Shown: in pieces, positions 7,113-16,017 of the stretch
Layout of the letters: each line of letters opens with the position of its first letter
How positions within the stretch are numbered: the stretch's first letter is position 1
From: Pseudoclavibacter sp. Marseille-Q3772
Lineage (GTDB): Bacteria; Actinomycetota; Actinomycetes; Actinomycetales; Microbacteriaceae
NCBI RefSeq assembly: GCF_916618895.1
Contig: NZ_OU745391.1
Location: 1,426,001-1,490,000, forward strand
Direction: 5' to 3'
DNA length: 64,000 nt
The notes under the pieces: model-generated
What the model saw: the letters and a program-made list of their open reading frames with translations, nothing else
The model's database searches: none
Told to the model about the DNA's origin: nothing
Program-made: the position numbers and the translations under genes

Positions 7113-8462
7113 ATGGCTACAACGGACCGGGACACCGCGACCAGCACGGTGCCAGTCACGTTTGTTCAGGACACTGCCTCGTTTGACCTCGCGGTGCCCA
7201 TGCACCTGCCGCTCACCGAGATCCTGCCCGCTGTCATTGATGAGATGGGGCTGCTCACTCCGCGCGCGGCATCGGGAGGATTCCGACTGGTGAATTCCCT
7301 TGGTGAGTCGGTATCGATGGAACTCACCCCGGCCGAAGCCGGGCTCGCGCCCGGAGATGTCCTCAATATTGAAGGCCTCGGATACGGCGAAGAGGATATG
7401 CGCTACGACGATCTTGTCGAAGCCCTCGGAGCCGCCGTTGAGTCCTCCAACACGGGATGGAACGGCCAGGACTCGTTGCGCACCTGCATCGCCGCGGCTT
7501 GTGCGTTGTTTGCCGTGACCGCCGGTGTGCTCTGGTTTGAAGGTGGCATGCTCGCCATCACGGCTGGTTTCGGCGCGGCAGTTGCCGCAGTGGTCGCGGC
7601 AATTGTCATTCTGCGACTCGGACAGCCCATCGGCGCCGTGATCACCCACGCCACCGCGGCACCGCTGGCAGCGGCCGCGAGCGCCGCAACCGTTGATGGC
7701 GGCGGACTCCGACTCCTCATGGCCGGTGTCGCGTTTGCAGCTGTCGGTGGGATCGGTTTCCTGACGCTTCGAGCCGCAGGTGGTGGAAAGCCGCTACCGC
7801 AGATTGCCGGTATGTTCGGTCTGATCTATATCGGACTCATGCTGTTGTGGGCGGGAGTCGCGCGTCATTACTTGCTGCAAGAGCCGCACTTCATCGCACT
7901 AATCACCGTGACCGTGAGCGCGCTGGTGCTCATTATGGCGCCGTGGATCGCTCTCGCACAGACCCCCATCCGCAGCTACATTCCACGCACTGATGAAGAG
8001 CGTGCCCGAGACAACGCCGTGTACACGGATAGCCAGATTCGCGGGTACACGGCGACTGGTCGTGCGCTCGCAGTGACCATCAAGATCGCCGGTGGTCTGG
8101 TTGTTCTCTTCGCGGCGCCCTTGCTCGTTACTGACAGTATTCCCTCGCTGGTGCTTGTTGGCTCAGTCGGTGCTTCGCTGGTGCTCGCGACCCGCCAGGT
8201 TCGCGACCGCGCTGAAGTGCTGATTGGGGTCCTTACCGGTGCGGGAGTGTTGCTCGAGATCGCCGTGTTCATCATGCTGAACCAGCCGCATATGGCCGCC
8301 ACGATTGCCTGGATCATCATCGGGATCGCAAGCTTGGTGCTGTTTTTTGGTGCGCTATCTCGAGCGTTCTCGCCGGCAATGAACCGGTGGGCAGACGCGC
8401 TGTCAGTACTGTGCCTGCTGGCAATCGTTCCCTCGGCCGCTCTTGCCAGCGGATTGTTCTAG
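7113..8462 (+). CDS. eccD: EccD-like type VII secretion membrane protein (copy 1)
   Basis: The product is 449 residues from the ATG at 7113; the TTAATG context and the start of homology favour it over an upstream frame start at 7047. An N-terminal ubiquitin-like domain (about residues 10-90: VPVTFVQDTASFDLAVP, then TEILPAVIDE) is followed by an acidic linker and about 11 hydrophobic helices, the EccD architecture. In ESX systems two EccD subunits per protomer form the membrane vestibule. It is followed after 9 bases by the EccB-mycosin fusion, so the two form an operon. A second, clearly different EccD-like gene lies at 34509. Confidence 0.88.
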   Translation: MATTDRDTATSTVPVTFVQDTASFDLAVPMHLPLTEILPAVIDEMGLLTPRAASGGFRLVNSLGESVSMELTPAEAGLAPGDVLNIEGLGYGEEDMRYDDLVEALGAAVESSNTGWNGQDSLRTCIAAACALFAVTAGVLWFEGGMLAITAGFGAAVAAVVAAIVILRLGQPIGAVITHATAAPLAAAASAATVDGGGLRLLMAGVAFAAVGGIGFLTLRAAGGGKPLPQIAGMFGLIYIGLMLLWAGVARHYLLQEPHFIALITVTVSALVLIMAPWIALAQTPIRSYIPRTDEERARDNAVYTDSQIRGYTATGRALAVTIKIAGGLVVLFAAPLLVTDSIPSLVLVGSVGASLVLATRQVRDRAEVLIGVLTGAGVLLEIAVFIMLNQPHMAATIAWIIIGIASLVLFFGALSRAFSPAMNRWADALSVLCLLAIVPSAALASGLF

Positions 8463-8471
8463 GACTCAGCG

Positions 8472-11024
8472 ATGGCGACCAGCAAAGATATTCTCGATGC
8501 CCAGCGCTTTAACAAACAGCGACTGATCTCCGCATTCACCTCGGGAAAGCCCGGCGGCCGTGAAGTCGAGCTCAAGTCACCAATCGGACCGATGATTGTT
8601 GGACTTGTGCTGACCATCTTCATCCTGGTTGGTGCGTGGATCTTCGGACGCTTTTCGCCAGCACTGCCCGGAAACTGGCAGAACGGCATGTTCATTACCG
8701 ACTCGGATTCGGGCGCCCAGTACTTTTCGATTGATGGCACGCTCCATCCCGTGCGCAACTCTACGAGTGCGCAATTGCTGGCCGAGAGCACCAATTTGCC
8801 GCGCACTTCGGTTGGCAGCAGCGCGCTTTCAGAAATTCCCCGCGGTCCAGAGATTGGTATCCCGGGGGCTCCGGATGCAGTACCTCCACGCGACAAGCTC
8901 AACAACACCGGGTGGGCGGCCTGCCCCGCAGGTGAGGGGGTGCACGTCACGATCGGTGGCGACCCCAACATCAGCGATGCTGTGAATGGCTCGCTGGTGA
9001 GTAGCCAGGACCGCACCTACTTGGTTACTGAGGGGCGCCGGTATGAGATTCAGCAACAAGACCTCTCCCGCGTGCGCCTGGCGTTTAATAACTGGGGTAA
9101 TGCCGATGTCACCCCGGTGAGTGCGAACTGGCTCGACCTATTTGAAGAAGGCGAGCGGGTTTCCCCGTGGTCATACGCGGATGCGAGTGAAGAACCGGTA
9201 GGCATGACCGGTGCGCTGTCGGCTGCGAAACCGGGTTCGGTCGTAGAAGTGGTTGATGGCCAAACCAGCCGGTTTTATCTGGTTACGGGCAAGAACAAGC
9301 TGGATACGCTCACCGACTTCGAGCTCGGAATGTACAACGTGCGGGTCACTGACCCCTCCGAAGGATCAGGTGCTCCGATCCGCGTATCAATCGCCGATAT
9401 TTCTGGCCTCGAGGTGAGCCCTGATTCTCCGGGTCCGTCCAGCTGGCCGAAGGAAGTACCCACCCTGACCGAACCGGAAACGGTGCCGTGTGCAGTGTTG
9501 GTGAAAGATAACGACAGCGTACGCACGGAAATTGCGCAGGCCGTTGCTCCGGAACAAGCACAGATCGTGATTTCGGGTGGACGCGGAGCGCTTGTGCGAG
9601 CTACCGGAGGCGGCGAGATCGGTGCGCTATTTGTCATTACCGACCTCGGTGAGGCCTTCGGTCTGGAGGGCGAGCCACAAGAGATGGTGCAGCGCCTTGG
9701 GTACCAGATATCGGATGTGACCGACATCCCGGCACCGTGGATCAAGTTACTCCCGCAGGGGCCGACCCTTTCGAAAGAAGCGGCGTGGGGAAGCGTTCCC
9801 GCATCCGACCTCAGCGCCGATGGGGTTATGACGGCCGCGCATCCGCAACCGGCATCTGGCGTGCATCCCGGACCGGTACGCCGGGAAGAAGGCGGTGACA
9901 CCGAACAGTGTGAACGCGGAAACCCGCAGTATTTGTCGCAGCAACCATCGGCTTACTCGCTACTCGGAATTGACCGGGCCCAGCAGTTATCGCTTGGTGA
10001 GAACGTTAAAGTCGCCGTGGTGGACTCCGGTGTCGATGCCCGAAACGAGCATCTGAAGCAGGTGAGGCCTGGGCATGATTTCACCGGTAGCGGCAATGGT
10101 CTTACCGATGATGAGGGTCACGGCACTGCTGTCGCGGGAATTATTGCCGCACAACCGGTCGACGGATCCGGGCTGGTTGGTGTTGCGCCGAAGGCAGAGA
10201 TCCTGCCGGTGCGGGTGTATCAATCGACGCAGGACGACAAGCTCGTCGGGCCGAATATTCCGATGACCGCACAGGGCATTCGCTGGTCAGCTGACCATGG
10301 CGCCAAGGTCATCGTCGCGGCCCTGTCTACATCCGTTGACGATCCTCAGCTTGCGGATGCGGTGCGATACGCGCAGGGCAAAGGCGCGCTGGTCGTTGCC
10401 AGCGCCGGGAACAGAAACACCGCCGGAGAAGACGACAAGGCGGACGGGGTGCGATACCCGGCCGGGTACGAGGGTGTGCTGAGCGTTACTGCGGTAACCG
10501 ATAGCGGCCAACCAACGGATGCGGCAATTCACGGTATTCATGTGGGGGTCGCCGCGCCCGGGCAGAACGTCTTAGTTTCTTGGTTCAACGATGGTGACTG
10601 CATCATTGCTCCGGACGCACCGTCAACGAGTTTTTCGACCGCATACGTCGCCGGTATCGCTGCGCTTGTCGCATCAGAATTCCCTGACGAGTCGCCGGAA
10701 ATGTGGAAGTGGCGCCTGGAAGTTTCGGCGCTGCGTGCGGATGTGGCCAACCACAATGAGCTCACCGGATGGGGTGTGGTATCTCCGTTTGACGCACTCA
10801 CCGTCACCCCCGACGGGGAATATCAGGGGCCGCTAGTTCCCGGCGGTGAACGCCGCCCAGAAGCGGCTGAGGCTGGCCGAACTCCGCCGCTTGAGTCCGA
10901 AAAACCGCTGCTGGTACGCAACCAGATGGCGCTCGGCGTTACCGGTGCCGGCGCGTTAGGGGTGGCGATCCTCTGGCTGCTTCGCCGTGGACAGGATTTG
11001 CGCGCGCGTCGACGAGCGAAGTAA
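8472..11024 (+). CDS. EccB-mycosin (MycP) fusion protein of the type VII secretion system
   Basis: This 850-residue single frame joins two proteins normally encoded apart. Residues 1-500 match EccB: N-terminal AQRFNKQRLISAF, one membrane helix at about 40-60, and a periplasmic repeat region opening with SGAQYFSIDGTLHPVRN. Residues 500-790 are a subtilisin-like mycosin with Asp518 (VVDSGVD), His550 (GHGTAVAG), oxyanion Asn647 (SAGNRN) and Ser720 (STSFSTAYVAG), so the triad is intact. A C-terminal helix (about 819-837) and basic tail anchor it. The usual Pro after the catalytic Ser motif is Tyr. Both ends would sit in the cytoplasm with the protease outside, matching the separate proteins' topologies. 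In mycobacterial ESX structures MycP caps the EccB periplasmic domains, so the fusion makes structural sense. No stop or frameshift interrupts it. Confidence 0.9.
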   Translation: MATSKDILDAQRFNKQRLISAFTSGKPGGREVELKSPIGPMIVGLVLTIFILVGAWIFGRFSPALPGNWQNGMFITDSDSGAQYFSIDGTLHPVRNSTSAQLLAESTNLPRTSVGSSALSEIPRGPEIGIPGAPDAVPPRDKLNNTGWAACPAGEGVHVTIGGDPNISDAVNGSLVSSQDRTYLVTEGRRYEIQQQDLSRVRLAFNNWGNADVTPVSANWLDLFEEGERVSPWSYADASEEPVGMTGALSAAKPGSVVEVVDGQTSRFYLVTGKNKLDTLTDFELGMYNVRVTDPSEGSGAPIRVSIADISGLEVSPDSPGPSSWPKEVPTLTEPETVPCAVLVKDNDSVRTEIAQAVAPEQAQIVISGGRGALVRATGGGEIGALFVITDLGEAFGLEGEPQEMVQRLGYQISDVTDIPAPWIKLLPQGPTLSKEAAWGSVPASDLSADGVMTAAHPQPASGVHPGPVRREEGGDTEQCERGNPQYLSQQPSAYSLLGIDRAQQLSLGENVKVAVVDSGVDARNEHLKQVRPGHDFTGSGNGLTDDEGHGTAVAGIIAAQPVDGSGLVGVAPKAEILPVRVYQSTQDDKLVGPNIPMTAQGIRWSADHGAKVIVAALSTSVDDPQLADAVRYAQGKGALVVASAGNRNTAGEDDKADGVRYPAGYEGVLSVTAVTDSGQPTDAAIHGIHVGVAAPGQNVLVSWFNDGDCIIAPDAPSTSFSTAYVAGIAALVASEFPDESPEMWKWRLEVSALRADVANHNELTGWGVVSPFDALTVTPDGEYQGPLVPGGERRPEAAEAGRTPPLESEKPLLVRNQMALGVTGAGALGVAILWLLRRGQDLRARRRAK

Positions 11025-11050
11025 GTGCAACGGCTCGTGCGCGTTGCTGC

Positions 11051-11074
11051 GAGCACGGAAAGCACCGCGTGCTC
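11051..11074. terminator. Hairpin between the convergent EccB-MycP and FHA genes
   Basis: The 7-bp stem GAGCACG (11051-11057) pairs with CGTGCTC (11068-11074) in the 56-base gap between two convergent stop codons. There is no strong T-tract on either side, so this is a modest bidirectional terminator candidate. Confidence 0.45.
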
Positions 11075-11080
11075 ACATCC

Positions 11081-12322
11081 CTAACCTAGCCAGAGGGTGA
11101 TGCCATCCCCGAGGTCAATGATGTCTCCGCGCCCGAGCGTAACTGCGTTCATCGGTTGCAGCGGCTCTGGAATCGTGCCACCGCGGGCGATGATCGTGCC
11201 GTTTGCGGAGTCGAGATCCCAGACCAGCACGTTGCCGGCCTCGTAGGAGACAACAAGATGCGACCTCGACAGTTCCTGCTGAGCAGAACGCAGTTGCAGC
11301 AGTTGGGTACGTGACGGATCCGGAGCACGGTCGGGGTTAGGATCGCGCCCGACAACTACAGTGCTCGAAAGCGAGAGCACATGCCCCTGGTTGCTATTGA
11401 GCTGAGGCGCCCAATCCTTTTCGGACGCTGCGTGACGCGGCCCGTTTGCCTGTGGCTCACCGCCCGCGGGTGCTTGGTTTACAACCGGGATTCCTGAATC
11501 GGCGTACGGAGCTGATGGCGGCGCGGTCGGTTGGCAGGCCGCGGCCACTTGGTGCGGGGAGGGCGTCTGGCCGTTGGAGCCTTCAGGTATGCCATACGGG
11601 TGCGAGGGCGCCGGCGGCATCTGCTCAGCGGATGGTGCCATGGGCTGCTGGTGCGGCGGCGGTGGTGGTGGCGAAGGTGGCGCTGCCTGCCTGCTTACCG
11701 GTGCATCGGGGATGGTTTCGTCGTCGGCGGGATCGAAGGGGACCTGCTCCGATGGCTCGTCGGCCCGCGCAACTTCGTGTTGTGGTTCGGTCTTCTCGAC
11801 GCCATCGGACGGTTGCTCGGTAAATGTGGTGTCTGTACCAACATCGACGAACGAAAACTCGTCAACATCGCCGTACCATGCTTCACTACAGGGAGCGGAG
11901 CCGGCGATCAGCGAGAACTTCGTGCGGTCGCCAAGTAACGATGATTCTGTTGATGATTTGACGCGGATGCGCCATCCAGACAGCGAGGTCACCGCACCGC
12001 CTCGCCATCCGCGCGAGAGCTCGGGAAACGTTTCTACCGTGCCGCTTGGCGTCTCAATGCGCAGTTCAAACTGATCCCCGCGCAGTACAAATGAGGTGGC
12101 TGCCGGTGCCATACCGATCACGGCAACCGAGTGATTGGCGCTGGGGTCGGCAAGATCCGCATCTAACACCGTCATCGGGTTACTACCCTCTTGGAGTGCT
12201 TCAAGGATGCGGTCGGCCGCATGTACCAGCGATGGGCCGAGCAGAATGCTCGACCCACCGTGGGTGATCACTGCTGCAATCCCAGTACGGAAATGCAGCG
12301 ACGAGGGTTCGGTTTCGGTCAT
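11081..12322 (-). CDS. FHA-domain protein of the type VII secretion locus
   Basis: The 413-residue protein has an N-terminal ~150-residue beta-rich region (unassigned), a long Pro/Gln/Ala-rich disordered linker (about 185-310) and a C-terminal FHA domain. The FHA landmarks are VVVGRDP, the phosphothreonine-contacting SRSHLVV and the SANGT turn. FHA domains bind phosphothreonine, so this is a candidate adaptor for the Ser/Thr kinase encoded at 26898. It is the last gene of a four-gene operon (15835 to 11081) and starts 6 bases after the preceding gene. It has no signal peptide or membrane helix, so it should act in the cytoplasm. Confidence 0.85.
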   Translation of the reverse strand: MTETEPSSLHFRTGIAAVITHGGSSILLGPSLVHAADRILEALQEGSNPMTVLDADLADPSANHSVAVIGMAPAATSFVLRGDQFELRIETPSGTVETFPELSRGWRGGAVTSLSGWRIRVKSSTESSLLGDRTKFSLIAGSAPCSEAWYGDVDEFSFVDVGTDTTFTEQPSDGVEKTEPQHEVARADEPSEQVPFDPADDETIPDAPVSRQAAPPSPPPPPPHQQPMAPSAEQMPPAPSHPYGIPEGSNGQTPSPHQVAAACQPTAPPSAPYADSGIPVVNQAPAGGEPQANGPRHAASEKDWAPQLNSNQGHVLSLSSTVVVGRDPNPDRAPDPSRTQLLQLRSAQQELSRSHLVVSYEAGNVLVWDLDSANGTIIARGGTIPEPLQPMNAVTLGRGDIIDLGDGITLWLG

Positions 12323-12328
12323 TAGCCG

Positions 12329-13093
12329 CTACGCGACAAGCTTTGGCCAGGCCTGTCCCGGGAAGACGTGGCTTGCGCTTTCCAGGCTCGCCTTCAGCTG
12401 CTGGAAGGTGGTCACCTGGTTCTTAATGAAGTCGAAGAGCTGCTTGATGGTGGCGGCGATTGCGACCTCGAGCGGAAGAGCAGTAGCAACCAATTGAATG
12501 ATTGCTGCCGGGATGCCCACAATTGTTCCGGCCTCAACGGAAGCAAGCAGGAGGTCTGCGATGAGCGCGGCAATCAGTAGCAACAATTCAATGTAGAGCT
12601 GCTGACCCTGATGTGCGGCATCGGCGAGTGCGGCAGAGTAGTCGCCAGCCGTTTGGCTGGCAAACTCGGCGGCTTCGACGCTCTCGGCTGCGCGCGCACG
12701 GTACTCGTCGGCAGCAACACCGGTCCAGTCGGGGCTTCCCGGAGCTCGCAGTCCGGTGGGGCCAATCGTTTGGGCAACATTAGTCATGTCGTTCGAGATC
12801 TGCAGCCACTTGTCTGCGTAGCTTGGCATGATCCAGGGCATGAACACGCCCTTAATTGCCTCGATTGCTTTCTCCGCGACACGGCGAAGTGCATCCATGA
12901 CCTGGTTCATCTTGTCGAGCGCCTGACGAACTCCGTCGAGTACGCCGCCGATACCCAGTCCGTCGAGCAACTCGAAGCCTTTGCTGACCCAGCCGCTGAC
13001 CTTGTTGAGAGCTCGCTGAACCTGATCAAGCACGCCCTGACCGAGTGGCTCAACGCGCGGTACCTGACACTGCAACTGTGAGGGGGTTTCCAT
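12329..13093 (-). CDS. WXG-type helical protein, probable type VII substrate or chaperone
   Basis: The 254-residue protein is almost wholly alpha-helical. A W-T-G motif sits in SPDWTGVAADEYRAR (about residues 125-137), typical of the turn in WXG100-family proteins. A hydrophobic helical stretch (about 165-215) could insert into membranes or form an oligomer core. The N-terminal 90 residues are an amphipathic region with repeated aliphatic-Asp patterns. It lies in the same operon as the GGPS-repeat and FHA genes. No enzymatic domain is seen. It resembles larger ESX-associated secreted proteins in composition rather than in sequence. Confidence 0.7.
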   Translation of the reverse strand: METPSQLQCQVPRVEPLGQGVLDQVQRALNKVSGWVSKGFELLDGLGIGGVLDGVRQALDKMNQVMDALRRVAEKAIEAIKGVFMPWIMPSYADKWLQISNDMTNVAQTIGPTGLRAPGSPDWTGVAADEYRARAAESVEAAEFASQTAGDYSAALADAAHQGQQLYIELLLLIAALIADLLLASVEAGTIVGIPAAIIQLVATALPLEVAIAATIKQLFDFIKNQVTTFQQLKASLESASHVFPGQAWPKLVA

Positions 13094-13124
13094 TGGTCTT
13101 CTCTCTCTAGCTTGTCGTATCTAA

Positions 13125-15023
13125 TTAGGGCAGGAACTCGTCAACGAGCTCGCTGGCAACGTCCAAGAGCAGACCGCCCTTACCACGTCGGCCGCCGCTG
13201 CGTCCCTTAGAGTCGTTATCTGAATTTGATCGTCCTGATGACGACGAAGAGCCATCGTGACCGTGTCCGCTATTGTGTCCGTCGTTTCCACTAGTGCTGG
13301 TGTGGCCACCGTCACTGTTGTCGGAGCCGCCGCGCTTATTGTCAGTAGCGATGTCAACAACGTCGTTCAGACTCGGCGTCTGAACCGTGTCAAAGTTGAT
13401 GCTCTCGACATCGGCCTTCGCAGAACGGTCTTCGTGCATCGATCCCGAGTAGTCGTAATCGGTGGGAAGATCCTCGTAGCCCTGGAAGCCCGAAGCACGT
13501 CCCTCATCGGTCTGCGCAAACTCGAGCGCCGTCTGGACGAGCGCCTCGGCGACCGCCTCAAACTCGTCGACGCCGGTTTCGGTGATCTTCACGAATAGGT
13601 CGGCCAACTCATTGTTCGGGCCCAGGAGAGCGAAGAAAATACCCGCTTCCAGCCCGTCCCAGCGGCACTCCTGGGCAATCGCGTTTGAGTTGTTCAGATA
13701 GCCGGCCGCGTCTTCCCAAGTGGCAGTTTCTGCCGTGACCTCTTCGGGCGAAAGGTACGTTTCCTTGTTGCCGCTGGTGTCGGGGCCGCTTACCGGAGCG
13801 TCACCTGGACCGCCTGACGGGCTTCCGCTTGGGCCGCCGGATGGTCCGCCACTTGGCCCACCTGACGGTCCGCCACTTGGGCCACCGGAGGGGCCACCCG
13901 AGGGTCCGCCGGATGGTCCACCTGATGGTCCGCCGGAGGGGTCACCCGAGGGTCCACCTGATGGTCCGCCCGAAGGGCCACCCGAGGGGCCACCAGTCGG
14001 TGAGCCAGAAGCATTGGGGTCTGCTGGGGGAGTGGACGGCGTTGCTTCGGGGAGTCCGCCGGGTTCGCCGGCAGGAGCGCCAGACGGGTCGCCGGACGGC
14101 GTGCCAGCTGCAGCATTGGGGTCTGCTGGGGGAGTGGCAGGCATTGCCTCGGGAAGTCCGCCGGGCTCACCGACTGGAGAGCCGGGTGCCGGCGCCGCAT
14201 TCGCTATACCCTCCGGCAAACCGCTTGGGTTACCGCTCGGTGCGCCGCTGGGAACGTTCGCACCGGCCTGGCCTTCGAGATCCGGAAGGCTGTTCTTATT
14301 ACCTAGGTTGCCGAGAAAATCTTCCAACCCGGGAGGCAGTGTGCCGTCATCACCCAGCATGATGACCGTGTTGTTGTCACCCTCAATGACAACCTGGTCA
14401 CCGTCGCCCGACTCGTGAATACCACCGTCGGTGTCGGAGCTGGAGTCATTCGAGGCGCTGCTGCTCTCGCCCGCATTCGCCCCGTCATCGTCCTTGCCGC
14501 CCATGATGATGACGTTGCCGTCACCCTCCACGATCAGTTGATCACCATCGCCCGACTCAGTGGCGTTGATGCCGTCATCGCTGCCGAACGAACTGGCTGA
14601 GTCCGAGCTCTTGTCGGTATTAGCTGCCGGCGTGGAGCTTGAGGTGTCGGCAGTGTCATTAGCTGACGAATCACCGGAAGAGTTCTTATCTGCGTCACTG
14701 CTGCTCGGTGCCTTGGCCGCGTTGCTGTCAGCGCCGCCACCCGAAGGTGAGCCGCTACCGCCAACTTCACCGCCGCCGGCGCCGCCACCAGACTCATTGT
14801 GGTCTTTCTGGATGGCGCCGGGAACACTGCCATCCACACTCATGGACCCGTCACCGGGTGTGGTCGCAGGTGCTCCATCGGATGCGGCAGCGGTGTCATT
14901 TGAGTCGGCTGCCGATTGACGCTCTGCCGTTTCGCGTGCTTCATCGGCGAAGCTAGGGGACTTCTTGTCACTGGCAGGGAACTGTGGGTGATTCACAACC
15001 CGGTGCTGAAGATTGTCGTTCAT
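13125..15023 (-). CDS. GGPS-repeat protein with C-terminal WXG100-like domain, candidate type VII substrate
   Basis: The product is 632 residues. Residues 1-400 are low complexity: Ser/Asp/Ala-rich at first, then two copies of an ESGDGDQ-(V/L)-(I/V)-x-EGD-x-N unit (about 155-185 and 198-226), then Gly/Pro/Ser repeats, mainly GGPS with period four. Residues ~425-515 are helical and resemble a WXG100 hairpin: RWDGLEAG with W455-D-G457, then a second helix ending in F502-A-Q-T-D506 and EGRASGF. The tail is hydrophilic with His/Ser/Gly and a short amphipathic end. No signal peptide is seen. The WXG turn plus the FxxTD motif suggest export by the adjacent type VII machine, and the repeats suggest an extended cell-surface stalk. 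Both roles are inferred. Confidence 0.75.
   Translation of the reverse strand: MNDNLQHRVVNHPQFPASDKKSPSFADEARETAERQSAADSNDTAAASDGAPATTPGDGSMSVDGSVPGAIQKDHNESGGGAGGGEVGGSGSPSGGGADSNAAKAPSSSDADKNSSGDSSANDTADTSSSTPAANTDKSSDSASSFGSDDGINATESGDGDQLIVEGDGNVIIMGGKDDDGANAGESSSASNDSSSDTDGGIHESGDGDQVVIEGDNNTVIMLGDDGTLPPGLEDFLGNLGNKNSLPDLEGQAGANVPSGAPSGNPSGLPEGIANAAPAPGSPVGEPGGLPEAMPATPPADPNAAAGTPSGDPSGAPAGEPGGLPEATPSTPPADPNASGSPTGGPSGGPSGGPSGGPSGDPSGGPSGGPSGGPSGGPSGGPSGGPSGGPSGGPSGGPSGSPSGGPGDAPVSGPDTSGNKETYLSPEEVTAETATWEDAAGYLNNSNAIAQECRWDGLEAGIFFALLGPNNELADLFVKITETGVDEFEAVAEALVQTALEFAQTDEGRASGFQGYEDLPTDYDYSGSMHEDRSAKADVESINFDTVQTPSLNDVVDIATDNKRGGSDNSDGGHTSTSGNDGHNSGHGHDGSSSSSGRSNSDNDSKGRSGGRRGKGGLLLDVASELVDEFLP
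13810..14000. repeat. In-frame 12-bp tandem repeat encoding GGPS units
   Basis: A degenerate 12-base unit (GGTCCGCCGGAT-like on the + strand) repeats about 15 times within the 632-residue gene, encoding Gly-Gly-Pro-Ser on the - strand. Such arrays change length by slippage, so repeat number may vary between strains. Confidence 0.8.
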
Positions 15024-15055
15024 GCTCGATTCGTCCTTAGCTACTTGGGGGCGCG

Positions 15056-15835
15056 CTACTTGCGGGTGAACGCACTGGGAACAGATTGGGTCTGGGAGCG
15101 CAGCGCGTCGGCATAGGCACGGGCCTTTGCGGATACGTTGCGCAGGCGTTCAGCAGTTGAAGACTCATCAGCTTCTTCACCGGAATTAACTCGGCTAATT
15201 TCTTCGGCAATTGCAGCATTAATCTGAACAGTTGTTGAACGCTGAATGAAATCAGGGTTGAGGCGAATTCCAATAAGCATTCCGCCCATCGTGAGAATTG
15301 ACACCGGGCGTTCAAGCTGCGGAGTAGCGACATCTCCGGAACGCAGTTCAGCCGTTGACTCGTATAGCTCGGTGACCTCTTCGCTGATCGCCGCAGCTGT
15401 AGCGTCCATCTCGCGAAGGTCATCGGTGCGGCCAGCTACCTGCTGCTTCTGCTGTGCTTCCTGGAAGAGACGCTCGACCTCGGCATCGGAGATGCTGTCA
15501 AGGTCCTCCGGGTAGTCGGCAATGTGCTGCTTTGCGCGAGCAACGCGTTCGTCCTCCACAGTGCGCGCTAGCAGGGCGATGGCTTCACCGAGCTCAACCG
15601 GGGAATACTCATCCTTCCAATCTGATCGCACGCGGATCTCGTTGGGAGCACCGTGTTCGTCAACCGCCACGAAGATGACCTCTGCTTCATCCCACATCGA
15701 GCCTTCACCGCCGAAGAGGCGGTATGCGACAACTTCCCGCATCGAGTTGAACGCCTCTTTGCGGGCGGTTTCGATCTGTTGCTGAAGTTCTGCGAGCTCT
15801 TCGGCAAATTGCGCCGAATCGAAAGGGTTGTTCAC
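15056..15835 (-). CDS. YbaB/EbfC-like protein of the secretion locus (EspL-like)
   Basis: The product is 259 residues from a GTG at 15835 with an AAGGAG site 7 bases away. It opens with a coiled-coil helix (FAEELAELQQQIETARKEA), then a beta-beta-helix unit reading VIFVAVDEHGAPNEIRV and SPVELGEAIALLARTVED, which fits the YbaB/EbfC fold. The second half has another helix and a strand pair (SILTMGGMLIGIRLN) ending in a helical tail. YbaB-like proteins occur in mycobacterial ESX loci (EspL of ESX-1), where they affect substrate stability or regulation. It is the first gene of the four-gene operon, divergent from the giant surface-protein gene. The family call is moderate because no search was possible. 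Confidence 0.6.
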   Translation of the reverse strand: MNNPFDSAQFAEELAELQQQIETARKEAFNSMREVVAYRLFGGEGSMWDEAEVIFVAVDEHGAPNEIRVRSDWKDEYSPVELGEAIALLARTVEDERVARAKQHIADYPEDLDSISDAEVERLFQEAQQKQQVAGRTDDLREMDATAAAISEEVTELYESTAELRSGDVATPQLERPVSILTMGGMLIGIRLNPDFIQRSTTVQINAAIAEEISRVNSGEEADESSTAERLRNVSAKARAYADALRSQTQSVPSAFTRK

Positions 15836-16017
15836 GCGTCACTCCTTATGACTGCCTGGTCAATTCGCGATCACGATAGGGGATGAAAGCGTCCTGCTTG
15901 CTAAATTCAGAAAATCCCGGCGGAAAATCATCCCGAAGTAGAAGATCCCCGTCATTCCTTGCTGATACATTTCCCACTTGCTAGTGCAATTGCAGGAGCT
16001 GAAAGGGGAGCGCGTTC

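Noticed and set aside
13720..14418. A 232-residue Gly/Pro-rich frame on the + strand across the GGPS repeat
   Set aside because: It is the reverse reading of a 12-base tandem repeat; the - strand frame has a start, a ribosome site and a folded C-terminal domain.
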